Assembly: GCA_031373785.1 (NCBI GenBank)
Contig: JANMNE010000056.1
Span: 1 to 42,255, forward strand
From: JAENVT01 sp031373785
GTDB lineage: Bacteria; Actinomycetota; Acidimicrobiia; Acidimicrobiales; Ilumatobacteraceae
Length of the DNA: 42,255 nucleotides
Direction: 5' to 3'
The position numbers were made by a program, and so were the translations under genes. Under the pieces are notes generated by a model, which was not told where the DNA came from, did no database searches, and worked only from the letters and a program-made list of their open reading frames with translations. Of the stretch, positions 1-6,942 are shown in pieces. How positions within the stretch are numbered: position 1 is the first letter of the stretch; every line of letters begins with the position of its first letter.

Positions 1-36
1 GCCGCGGCGTGGTTCTGAGAAGGCCTGAGGTGCCGG

Positions 37-354
37 CTACTCGCTGGCAATGCGAAAGGCTTGCGCCTTCGCCTTGCGCACGCTCGTGCGCCGCTTCCAC
101 ATCTTCATCTTCCAATGGCGCTTGCCGGTCGTACCCGAATCGGCCTTCGCTCTGGCCTTCTCGGAGTCGTGGTGGTGCGACGGCACCCAGGCCCGGCCTG
201 GCTCGTGCACCTCGTCGGGCTCGTACCCGGCACTGACTTGGGCTGCAACGGCGTCGAGTTCGCTGTGAATTCGGTGCCGCTCGTTATGAGCGTGGGCTCG
301 TGCATCCATCTTGGGCGGTGGAACCGCCTCCTGGCTGCGATGGCGCTGGCTCAT
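37..354 (-). CDS. Small basic hypothetical protein
   Basis: A 105-residue protein of unknown function. The ATG at 354 is chosen because a strong GGAGG Shine-Dalgarno sequence lies 8 bases upstream; a longer in-frame reading exists but has no such site and looks unlike protein. The middle is acidic and histidine-containing (DEVHEPGRAW, then HHH), and the last 35 residues are strongly basic with many Lys, Arg and Trp (GKRHWKMKMWKRR), which could bind nucleic acid or membrane. No signal peptide or membrane segment is visible. It may be specific to this lineage. I do not recognise the family. Confidence 0.6.
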   Translation of the reverse strand: MSQRHRSQEAVPPPKMDARAHAHNERHRIHSELDAVAAQVSAGYEPDEVHEPGRAWVPSHHHDSEKARAKADSGTTGKRHWKMKMWKRRTSVRKAKAQAFRIASE

Positions 355-508
355 GAAGTACCTCCGTTGTGTTGTCGGAACGTACGGTGTGGGAGCTACC
401 CGTAGTTGCACGATAATCGACACCGACAGGGGTATGAAAGACACTTTGCGTAACATTCGTGCGCGCTTTTTTCTCCAGCTCGTCAACCAGGTCGTCGATG
501 ACGCGGCG
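355..508. other. Intergenic gap, probable promoter of the 37-354 gene
   Basis: About 150 bases between two minus-strand genes. The part next to 354 holds the GGAGG ribosome site. Further up it is more AT-rich (around 405-470), with a GATTAT-like -10 candidate on the minus strand near 413-418. A CGCGC stretch followed by six T's (about 463-473) could end transcription read on the plus strand. No ORF or RNA gene is visible here. Confidence 0.35.
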
Positions 509-1264
509 CTACGGCTTGGCGCTGATCTTGGCCTGCAGCGCGGCGAGACGTTCGGCGAACCATGGCTGGCGCGTGCTCCACAACTGCGGATCCAGCTCCC
601 GCTTGACCGCCGCAGGATGGGTGTCGACATCGGCCATCGCCTGAATCGTCTTCTTGGTCTCGATCACCAGATCGCGCGGGGCACTGGCCGCCCGGGCAGC
701 CATCGCCTGCGCCGCCACCAGCAGTTGGTCATCGTCGACGCATCGGTGGGCGAGCCCGACTCGTGCCGCTTCCTCACCGTCCATCACCTCGCCGAACACC
801 ACGGCCGCCATCGCGACCTGCGGGCCGGCAATGCGCCGCAGCATCCAGGTGTGGCCACCTCCTGGGTGCAGGCCGATCTGCAGGAACCGGGTGTCGAACT
901 TGGCCCGCCGCGCCGCCAGACGCACATCGCACCCGAGCGCCAGGTTCATCCCCGCGCCCACCGCCGCGCCGTTGACGGCCGCCAGCGTGGGCAACGGGCT
1001 GCGGGCGATCCGCAGGAACCCCTCGTAGATCGCACCGAGGCTGGCTTCACCCGCTTCGGCGAGGTTGCCGAGGTTTGCACCGGCACAAAACGCCGGGGCG
1101 GCGCCGGTGACCACGATGGCGCCCAGCGAGTCGTCGGCCTCGATCTCGTCCATCGCGGCGACGATCTCGCCCACCATTGCGGCGGTCAGGGTGTTGCGCT
1201 CCGCTGGGTTGTTCAGGGTGAGGGTGGCAACACCTTCGGAGCAAGTGACGACGACGAGCGACAT
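509..1264 (-). CDS. Crotonase (enoyl-CoA hydratase/isomerase) family protein lacking both catalytic Glu
   Basis: A 251-residue crotonase-fold protein, the usual length for a single-domain member. The substrate-binding segment AFCAGANLGNL (about 58-68) and the oxyanion-hole region AAVNGAAVGAG (about 95-105) are present. However, the position of the first catalytic glutamate of classical hydratases (GGGCEL) reads GAGMNL, and the second (PE before IL.G) reads RF before LQIG, so both acid/base residues are replaced. Ordinary hydration of enoyl-CoA is therefore unlikely. Other crotonase chemistries such as isomerase, thioesterase or decarboxylase remain possible. The ATG at 1264 starts MSLVVVT, a normal N-terminus for the family. 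It stands alone, divergent from the gene at 1335. Confidence 0.85.
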   Translation of the reverse strand: MSLVVVTCSEGVATLTLNNPAERNTLTAAMVGEIVAAMDEIEADDSLGAIVVTGAAPAFCAGANLGNLAEAGEASLGAIYEGFLRIARSPLPTLAAVNGAAVGAGMNLALGCDVRLAARRAKFDTRFLQIGLHPGGGHTWMLRRIAGPQVAMAAVVFGEVMDGEEAARVGLAHRCVDDDQLLVAAQAMAARAASAPRDLVIETKKTIQAMADVDTHPAAVKRELDPQLWSTRQPWFAERLAALQAKISAKP

Positions 1265-1334
1265 GCGACCTACCGTAGTTCTGACCACGGTCGGTCTGAC
1301 ACCCTCGCGAGGGCACGGTAGCGTCAGGCGTCTG

Positions 1335-1949
1335 ATGCTCGACCATGTGTTCACCGATGCGATCAGCGCACTGCGCGACGCGTTCGAGGCCGCCTTCCTC
1401 GAGCGGCAGGCGTTCGACGAGCACTTCCAAGTCGATGTGCTGCTCGGCGACCTGTCCTGGGAAACCTCGTACGGGCTGCCCGGCGAAGGGCAACCACCGC
1501 GGGTTGTCGCCCACATCAACTTCGACTGGCCGAGTTGGAGCCAGACCGCGTATCGCAGTTGGTGTGTCGACGAGGTGCTCGACCGGCAGCCGGCGATCGA
1601 GATGGAGATCGTGTTCCGCGTGCAACGGTTGATCGCCCAGCCGGAGCCGTCGGTCGTACAACCGGCCATGCCCGACACCAGCCCGTTGATCGGCAACGAA
1701 CGTCTGGAGCGGGCCGGCCTGACGATCGAGATCGGTCACTTCGACGGCAACGACGGCGAGCCGGAGTACGCGATCGAGGTGACCTACGAGGGGCTGTACG
1801 AATTGGCCGAGGAAACCCTCGCCGACGGCGCCAGCACCCTGCTCGACGACCATTTCGGCGCGCTCGGTGGATGGATCTCGGCGACGCTCGTGCGGCTCGG
1901 CGACCTCCGCCTCGGCTTCCGCCCGGCCGACGACGACGCCAGCCTCTGA
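1335..1949 (+). CDS. Hypothetical protein
   Basis: A 204-residue soluble protein, starting at ATG 1335 (MLDHVFTDAISALRDAF). It is acidic and rich in aromatic residues, with a segment HINFDWPSWSQTAYRSW (about 58-74) and alternating beta-like stretches (IEMEIVFRVQRL, LTIEIGHFDG, EYAIEVTYEG). There is no signal peptide, membrane helix or recognised catalytic motif. It diverges from the crotonase gene across about 70 bases. It is followed 26 bases after its stop by the first copy of the 43-base hairpin repeat, which may also act as its 3' end. I do not recognise the family. Confidence 0.65.
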   Translation: MLDHVFTDAISALRDAFEAAFLERQAFDEHFQVDVLLGDLSWETSYGLPGEGQPPRVVAHINFDWPSWSQTAYRSWCVDEVLDRQPAIEMEIVFRVQRLIAQPEPSVVQPAMPDTSPLIGNERLERAGLTIEIGHFDGNDGEPEYAIEVTYEGLYELAEETLADGASTLLDDHFGALGGWISATLVRLGDLRLGFRPADDDASL

Positions 1950-1975
1950 TCCTCTGACCCACCGCCTGCCGGAGG

Positions 1976-2018
1976 CAAGTCACGAAATCTCCGGTGCAAC
2001 CGGAGATTCGGTGACCTG
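1976..2018 (+). repeat. Hairpin repeat, copy 1, left of the AbiEi/DUF559 gene
   Basis: A 43-base element identical at 42 of 43 positions to the copy at 2992-3034 and in the same orientation. It has outer arms (CAAGTCAC and GTGACCTG), a two-by-two mismatch, inner 10-base arms (AATCTCCGGT and ACCGGAGATT) and a GCA loop. In this copy one outer pair is mismatched because of the single base difference. No T-run follows it, so it is not a standard intrinsic terminator. It lies between the stop of the 1335 gene and the start of the 2079 gene. Confidence 0.9.
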
Positions 2019-2078
2019 TCGCGAGCAGTGAGACGTGCGGTGACAGTTCCGGTGAGAGCCGTTCGCGAGCATCCGGTC

Positions 2079-2990
2079 ATGGATGAACGGTTCGTCACAC
2101 TCGCAGCACTCGCTGCCGACAACCACGGTGTCTTCACTACGGGCATGGCCCAACGGCTCGGCGTGTCTGATCGGCTGCGCAACGAGTGGCTCGCACTCCG
2201 ATGGATCGAGCGACTCGGCTCACGCACCTTCCGCTTCGCCGGAAGCCCGAGCACCTGGCACATGAGCCTCGCCGCCGAGCTCGGCAACCTTGGCCACGAG
2301 GCAGCTGTGGCCGGACGGTCGGCCGGGGCCTTGCACCACTTGGACGGCTTCGAACGGGGAGCTCCAGAGCTGTGGGTTCCGAGGTCCGGCCGCAATCGGT
2401 CGCATCGCTCGGTCGTGCGATCGACTGCGTCGCCGTTGCTGCCGGGTGACGTCTCGACGGTCGACGGCTTCCGCTGCGTCTCTGCCGAGCGTTTGATCCT
2501 TGACTCGCTCCTGTTCCGTTTCAGCAGGGAGGAGATCCACAACGCCATCGACTCGGCAATCCGAATGCGGCTCGTCGGCGAGAAGCGTTTACGCAAGCGC
2601 GTCATCGAGGATTTGGCGATCAACGCATGGCACCGCCCGACCCTGATCGATGCGTTGGTCGACACGGGTGGAGAGAGCTCGCTCGAACGCCGCTTTCTCG
2701 CCCTGATCCGCAAGGCCGGATTGCCCCGCCCGCACCTACGACGGGTGTACCGGTCGGGCACCCGTACCTTGGCGCGAGTCGACGCCGAGTTCCCCGGTGA
2801 CCTGGTCATCGAGCTCGCCGGGCACGGGACCCACGCAACTCGTTTGCAACGCCAGCGCGACGCGCAGCGCCACACCGAGCTCACACTGCGCAACAAGAGG
2901 GTCATCACGTTCACCTACGAGGATGTGTACGGCCGCCCGCAGTGGGTGCTGGGAACGCTGCACGCCGCCGGATTGACATCGGCTGCGTGA
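2079..2990 (+). CDS. AbiEi-like winged-helix plus DUF559 (Vsr-like nuclease fold) protein
   Basis: A 303-residue protein from ATG 2079; a GTG at 2028 would add 17 residues. The N-terminus (MDERFVTLAALAADNHGVFT, then MAQRLGVSDRLRNEWLALRWIERLG) resembles the winged-helix domain of type IV AbiEi antitoxins. The C-terminal 100 residues fit the DUF559/Vsr-like restriction-endonuclease fold: SSLERRFL, then RVDAEFP, then VIELAGHGTHATRLQRQRD and VITFTYEDV. The Asp of RVD and the Glu of IEL are present, but the usual EVDG reads ELAG. Stand-alone proteins of this architecture are common and often multicopy in Actinomycetota; their role is unknown. No AbiEii toxin gene is adjacent. The gene is bracketed by two 43-base hairpins, the second starting one base after its stop. 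Confidence 0.8.
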   Translation: MDERFVTLAALAADNHGVFTTGMAQRLGVSDRLRNEWLALRWIERLGSRTFRFAGSPSTWHMSLAAELGNLGHEAAVAGRSAGALHHLDGFERGAPELWVPRSGRNRSHRSVVRSTASPLLPGDVSTVDGFRCVSAERLILDSLLFRFSREEIHNAIDSAIRMRLVGEKRLRKRVIEDLAINAWHRPTLIDALVDTGGESSLERRFLALIRKAGLPRPHLRRVYRSGTRTLARVDAEFPGDLVIELAGHGTHATRLQRQRDAQRHTELTLRNKRVITFTYEDVYGRPQWVLGTLHAAGLTSAA

Positions 2991-2991
2991 T

Positions 2992-3034
2992 CAAGTCACG
3001 AAATCTCCGGTGCAACCGGAGATTCGGTGACTTG
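2992..3034 (+). repeat. Hairpin repeat, copy 2, right of the AbiEi/DUF559 gene
   Basis: The second copy of the 43-base element. The arms are fully symmetric here: 8 outer pairs (CAAGTCAC/GTGACTTG), a two-by-two mismatch, 10 inner pairs and a 3-base loop. It begins one base after the TGA of the 2079 gene and ends 7 bases before the stop of the convergent SGNH gene at 3042. It could form in RNA from either strand and may serve as a bidirectional 3' end, but no U-tract follows. Confidence 0.9.
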
Positions 3035-3041
3035 TTGCCGG

Positions 3042-4001
3042 TTACAGGGCGCCGCCTCGGGCGCGGAGCTCGGTTCGGATCGCTTCGGCGATGTCGAGGG
3101 CGAGGATCTCTGCGCCAGTCTCGTTGAGGTGGAACCCGTCCTGGGCGCGCACGTCCTTGAACTGGCCGTCGCGGGGGTCCTGGACGGCGGAGGCGAACCC
3201 GCCACTGAGGCCGGAGAACCGCTTCCACGTGTCGACGAACACGACCTTCGACCGTTTGGCGGCCTCCGCCATCACCACCTCGTTCTGCACCTGTAATCGC
3301 GCCGTGATGTCTGGGTTGTTGTCGTTGGGGATGCCGACCCAGATCAGCGTGCGGTTGTCGCCACCCAGGTAGTCCATGGCCGCACCGACTCGCTTGCCGT
3401 ACTCGGCCCGCCAATCGGTGTCGTCCGTGCCCGTGCCCGGGGTGTGCTGCACCGCCCAGGTCGTGTCGAGGTTGCGCAGGCCCTGCGCGTCGTTGCCGCC
3501 GAACGTGACGACGACGATGTCGGGGTTGACCGCGGGGATCTCTTGGGCGAAGTGCGCCGGCCAATCGAAGAAGTCGGGCCGGCTGAGCCCCGACGACACC
3601 TTGTAGTCGAGCGTGGTCTTGACCATGCCCGTCTGCTTCATCAACCGCTCGAGATACGGCCCGAACGTGCCGGCTTCGCTATCGCCGGCGACGTACAGCT
3701 CCGCCGGATCGGCCGCCGATGGGGTGGTCTTCTCCTTCGGCTTCAACTCGGTGGTCGTCGTCGACGAGGTCGACGTCGAGGCAGGGGTGAGGGGCGTGAC
3801 GCCGTCACTGACGATCAGCGACGTGCTGGGCGCCGTCGGGGCCGCCTGCGTCTGCCGGCTCGGCCCACCGAACACCGCCGCGACCACCGTGTACACCAAG
3901 AAGAGCACCGCAACGGCCGCGATCGCCGCCACGACACGCCGCGCGACGTACACACGATCTGGCAGGCGCTGGCGCGGTGGTTGTACAGGGGCGAGGTACA
4001 T
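3042..4001 (-). CDS. SGNH/GDSL-type hydrolase, DUF459 family, membrane-anchored
   Basis: A 319-residue protein, probably an exported esterase or acyl hydrolase acting on cell-envelope substrates. A basic N-terminus is followed by one hydrophobic helix (about 25-45, AIAAVAVLFLVYTVVAAVFG), then a Thr/Ser/Pro-rich linker (about 48-95). The catalytic domain shows SGNH blocks: AGDSEAGTFG (block I, nucleophile Ser), VTFGGNDAQG (block III) and DGFHLNETGA (block V, Asp and His). The GDSEA form of block I is typical of DUF459, a family often found near O-acetylation genes. It is divergent from the BMP lipoprotein gene and convergent with the DUF559 gene. The enzyme class is clear; the substrate is unknown. 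Confidence 0.85.
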   Translation of the reverse strand: MYLAPVQPPRQRLPDRVYVARRVVAAIAAVAVLFLVYTVVAAVFGGPSRQTQAAPTAPSTSLIVSDGVTPLTPASTSTSSTTTTELKPKEKTTPSAADPAELYVAGDSEAGTFGPYLERLMKQTGMVKTTLDYKVSSGLSRPDFFDWPAHFAQEIPAVNPDIVVVTFGGNDAQGLRNLDTTWAVQHTPGTGTDDTDWRAEYGKRVGAAMDYLGGDNRTLIWVGIPNDNNPDITARLQVQNEVVMAEAAKRSKVVFVDTWKRFSGLSGGFASAVQDPRDGQFKDVRAQDGFHLNETGAEILALDIAEAIRTELRARGGAL

Positions 4002-4081
4002 CGTCTACCGCCACCGATTCTACGTTGCACGAGGGACAAAGGGCCTCTCCGGACCGGCGTCCGAGCCGGGTAGCATCCCGA

Positions 4082-4100
4082 GTGGAAAATTCACTTCCAC
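4082..4100. promoter_or_regulatory. Perfect inverted repeat upstream of the BMP transporter operon
   Basis: GTGGAA and TTCCAC face each other across 7 bases, 28 bases before the start of the BMP lipoprotein gene. A TAGCAT hexamer at 4071-4076 could be a -10 box, which would place this repeat near the start of transcription, where a repressor would be effective. This could be the operator of the nucleoside-uptake operon; no regulator gene lies next to it. The position is suggestive, but the sequence matches no motif I know. Confidence 0.3.
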
Positions 4101-4127
4101 CAATTGACAACTCCTAGGGGGAGACCA

Positions 4128-5327
4128 ATGCGCAATACCAAGCGATTTGCATCGCTGGCAGCCCTAGCCATGCTTGGCCTCGTGGCCGCAGCCTGCGGCT
4201 CCGACAGCACCAGTACCTCGACCAATGCACCCGGCGGCACCACCGCACCTGGCGGCACCACCGCCGGCACGACGGCACCTGAAGGTACAACCGCCGGCAC
4301 GACTGCCGGAACCGCAGCTACTGGAACCGCAGCTGCTGGAAGCGGCCCGAAGGTCGGCCTGGTGTACGACATCGGCGGCCGTGGCGACCAGTCGTTCAAC
4401 GACTCGGCAGCCAGAGGCGTGCAGAAGGCCAAGGACGAGCTCGGCATCAGCTTCACCGAAGCATCGCCGAACTCCGATGGATCGAATCGTAAGGAGCTCC
4501 TCGATCTCGCCGCCCAGTCGAGCGACATCGTCATCGCCGTCGGCTTCCTGTTCGAAGCTGATGCAGCCACCGTCGGCAAGTCGAACCCCGACAAGACGTT
4601 CGGTGTCGTCGACTCGGCAATGCTCGACTTCACGACCGACCCGTCGGGCGCGACGCCGTACGGCGCCAACATCGCCGGCCTGGTGTTCTCCGAAGAGCAG
4701 GGCTCGTTCCTCGTCGGTGCCGCTGCGGCACTGAAGAGCAAGACCGGTCAAGTCGGTTTCATCGGTGGCGTCAAGGGCGTCGGTGGTTTGATCGAGAAGT
4801 TCGAAGCCGGCTACACCGCTGGTGCCAAGGCAGCGAACCCCGACATCAAGGTCGTCTCGAAGTACATCACCGAGGCTCCCAACTTTGACGGCTTCAATGC
4901 TCCTGACCAGGCCCGCGACATCGCCACGACGATGTACGACGGTGGCGCCGACGTGGTCTACAGCGCAGCTGGTGGCTCCGGCGCCGGCGTCTTCGAGGCC
5001 GCCAAGGCCACGAGTGAGGCCAAGGGCAGCAAGGTGTGGGCGATCGGCGTCGACAGCGACCAGTACAACACCGCCGACCCGGCAGTGAAGGACTACATCC
5101 TGACGTCGATGCTGAAGCGTGTCGATGTGGCCGTGTTCGAGATCATCAAGGCCCAGATGGACGGCAACGTCAAGGGTGGCCCGACCCGCTACGACCTCGC
5201 GGCCGATGGCGTCGGTTACGCCACATCCGGCGGCTTCGTCGATGACATCAAGGACAAGCTCGACGCATACAAGGCTGACATCGTCAGCGGCAAGATCGTC
5301 GTGCCAACCGATCCGGCCAAGGCTTGA
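4128..5327 (+). CDS. BMP-family ABC transporter substrate-binding lipoprotein (nucleoside type)
   Basis: A 399-residue lipoprotein of the BMP/Med/PnrA family, the extracytoplasmic binding protein of nucleoside ABC importers. ATG 4128 follows an AGGGGGA ribosome site. The signal peptide (MRNTKRFASLAALAMLG) ends in a VAAAC lipobox, with Cys23 as the lipidated residue. Residues 24-75 form a low-complexity Gly/Thr/Ala linker of imperfect GGTTA/GTTA repeats. The periplasmic-binding fold starts at GPKVGLVYDIGGRGDQSFND, a family hallmark, and continues with VGFIGGVKG and VYSAAGGSGAGVFEAA. It leads a transporter operon and is separated from the ATPase gene by a strong hairpin. A purine nucleoside ligand is inferred from the family and from the adenosine salvage genes downstream. 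Confidence 0.93.
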   Translation: MRNTKRFASLAALAMLGLVAAACGSDSTSTSTNAPGGTTAPGGTTAGTTAPEGTTAGTTAGTAATGTAAAGSGPKVGLVYDIGGRGDQSFNDSAARGVQKAKDELGISFTEASPNSDGSNRKELLDLAAQSSDIVIAVGFLFEADAATVGKSNPDKTFGVVDSAMLDFTTDPSGATPYGANIAGLVFSEEQGSFLVGAAAALKSKTGQVGFIGGVKGVGGLIEKFEAGYTAGAKAANPDIKVVSKYITEAPNFDGFNAPDQARDIATTMYDGGADVVYSAAGGSGAGVFEAAKATSEAKGSKVWAIGVDSDQYNTADPAVKDYILTSMLKRVDVAVFEIIKAQMDGNVKGGPTRYDLAADGVGYATSGGFVDDIKDKLDAYKADIVSGKIVVPTDPAKA

Positions 5328-5368
5328 TCAACTGAGCATCGTCAACTGCATCTGAAAGTAACGCTCGA

Positions 5369-5400
5369 CAGCGGGGCCGGACTACAGTCCGGTCCCGCTG
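5369..5400 (+). terminator. GC-rich hairpin between binding-protein and ATPase genes (attenuating terminator)
   Basis: Two 15-base arms (left starting CAGCGGGGCC, right ending GGTCCCGCTG) pair at 14 positions with one wobble, around a tiny AC-centred loop, followed by CTGCG and four T's. It starts 41 bases after the binding-protein stop and ends 18 bases before the ATPase start. Such hairpins often lower expression of the downstream ATPase and permeases relative to the binding protein, either by partial termination or by protecting the upstream mRNA 3' end. Confidence 0.75.
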
Positions 5401-5418
5401 CTGCGTTTTGGAGGGCAC

Positions 5419-6942
5419 TTGGCACGAGCAATCGAATTGATCGGCATCACGAAGCGCTTCCCGGGCGTCGTGGCAAACGATCATGTGGACCTCGCCGTCG
5501 AAGAAGGCGAGATCCACGCCATCTGCGGAGAGAACGGCGCCGGCAAGTCGACGTTGATGAAGATCCTGTACGGCATGCAGGCAGCCGACGAGGGCGTGAT
5601 GAAGGTCTTCGGCAACGAGGTGCAACTCGCCAAGCCGACCGACGCCATCAACCTGGGAATCGGCATGGTGCACCAGCACTTCATGTTGGCCGAGAACCTC
5701 ACCGTGCTCGAGAGCGTGATCCTCGGCGCCGAGCCCACGACACGGGGCGGGCGCATCGACTTCGACAAGGCCAGGGCGCACGTTCGCGAGGTCAGCCAGG
5801 CCTACGGTCTCGACGTCAACCCCGACGAGCTGATCGAGACGCTCGAGGTCGGGGAACGCCAACGTGTCGAGATCATCAAGGTCTTGTTTCGGGGCGCCAA
5901 GATCTTGATCCTCGACGAACCGACGGCTGTGCTCGTGCCGCAGGAGGTCGAAGCGCTGTTCAGCAACATCCGCGAACTGAAGGCCAGTGGTTCGACCATC
6001 TTGTTCATCGACCACAAACTCGACGAGGTGCTGGCCATCGCCGACACCATCACCGTGCTGCGCCAAGGGCGGTCGGTGGCGACGGTGAAGCCTGCAGACG
6101 TCACCGCCCACGACCTGGCCGAACTGATGGTCGGCTCCGAGCTACCGACCCCGAACACGACGGAATCGACGGTCACCGACATCGTCGTGCTGCAGGTCAA
6201 GGACCTCACCGTCAACGACGGCGACCGCGCCGTCGTCAGCGGGGTCAATCTCACGGTGCACCGCGGCGAAGTGGTCGGGGTCGCCGGGGTCGAAGGCAAC
6301 GGGCAGGCGGAACTGGTCGACGCGATCGTCGGCACGCGTCAGCTCGCCTCCGGCTCGATCGAGATGCTCGGCGACGACATCACGCACACCTCGGTCCGTC
6401 ATCGACGGGAGAACGGCGTCGGCTACATCCCGCAGGACCGCCAACGCGAAGGTCTGCTGCTGTCGGCACCGCTGTGGGAGAACGCTGCGCTCGGTCACCA
6501 GACGAAGGCCCCGTTCAGTCACGGTTTCTGGATGGATCGTGAGGGCATGCGAACCGCTACGGAACACATCCGCAAGGCTTTCGACGTGCGCACGCCGAAC
6601 ATCGATGTCCCCGCTCACGCGCTGTCGGGCGGTAACCAACAGAAGCTGATCGTCGGGCGGGAGATGTCGGCGAACCCGACGCTGTTGATCGCCTCCCACC
6701 CGACCCGCGGCATCGATGTCGGCGCACAGGCCGCCGTCTGGGATCAGTTGCGGGCCGCACGTGCCGCGGGGCTGGCCACGTTGCTGATCAGCGCCGACCT
6801 CGACGAGCTGATCGGCCTCTCCGACACGATCGTCGTGATGCTGCGCGGCCGCCTGGTCGCAACCCTCGATCCGGCCACCGTCACGCCACGCGACCTCGGC
6901 GCATACATGACCGGTGCAGCGCTGCAGGAAGGTGCCGCATGA
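5419..6942 (+). CDS. Nucleoside ABC transporter ATPase (two fused nucleotide-binding domains)
   Basis: A 507-residue double ATPase powering the BMP-type nucleoside importer. The start is TTG 5419 with GGAGG 6 bases upstream. Domain 1 has Walker A GENGAGKST (37-45), signature LEVGERQRV (142-150, degenerate as usual in this class) and Walker B ILILDEPT (162-169). Domain 2 has a degenerate Walker A (GVEGNGQ, 290-296), a good signature LSGGNQQK (402-409) and a degenerate Walker B region LLIASHPTRGID. This pattern matches the sugar/nucleoside group (RbsA- and YufO-like). The segment that usually reads THKL reads DHKL (H199). It overlaps the next gene by 4 bases (ATGA), implying translational coupling. 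Confidence 0.95.
   Translation: MARAIELIGITKRFPGVVANDHVDLAVEEGEIHAICGENGAGKSTLMKILYGMQAADEGVMKVFGNEVQLAKPTDAINLGIGMVHQHFMLAENLTVLESVILGAEPTTRGGRIDFDKARAHVREVSQAYGLDVNPDELIETLEVGERQRVEIIKVLFRGAKILILDEPTAVLVPQEVEALFSNIRELKASGSTILFIDHKLDEVLAIADTITVLRQGRSVATVKPADVTAHDLAELMVGSELPTPNTTESTVTDIVVLQVKDLTVNDGDRAVVSGVNLTVHRGEVVGVAGVEGNGQAELVDAIVGTRQLASGSIEMLGDDITHTSVRHRRENGVGYIPQDRQREGLLLSAPLWENAALGHQTKAPFSHGFWMDREGMRTATEHIRKAFDVRTPNIDVPAHALSGGNQQKLIVGREMSANPTLLIASHPTRGIDVGAQAAVWDQLRAARAAGLATLLISADLDELIGLSDTIVVMLRGRLVATLDPATVTPRDLGAYMTGAALQEGAA

Noticed and set aside
2079..2990. A complete AbiE toxin-antitoxin system
   Set aside because: Only the AbiEi-like domain is present; no nucleotidyltransferase toxin (AbiEii) lies on either side.
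4104..4109. TTGACA as a -35 box for the BMP lipoprotein gene
   Set aside because: It is only 19-24 bases before the ATG, so a matching -10 would fall inside the coding sequence; a TAGCAT at 4071 is better placed.
4205..4345. Repeated GGCACCACCGC-type units as a mobile or regulatory repeat
   Set aside because: They encode the Gly/Thr/Ala linker after the lipobox, common in lipoproteins.
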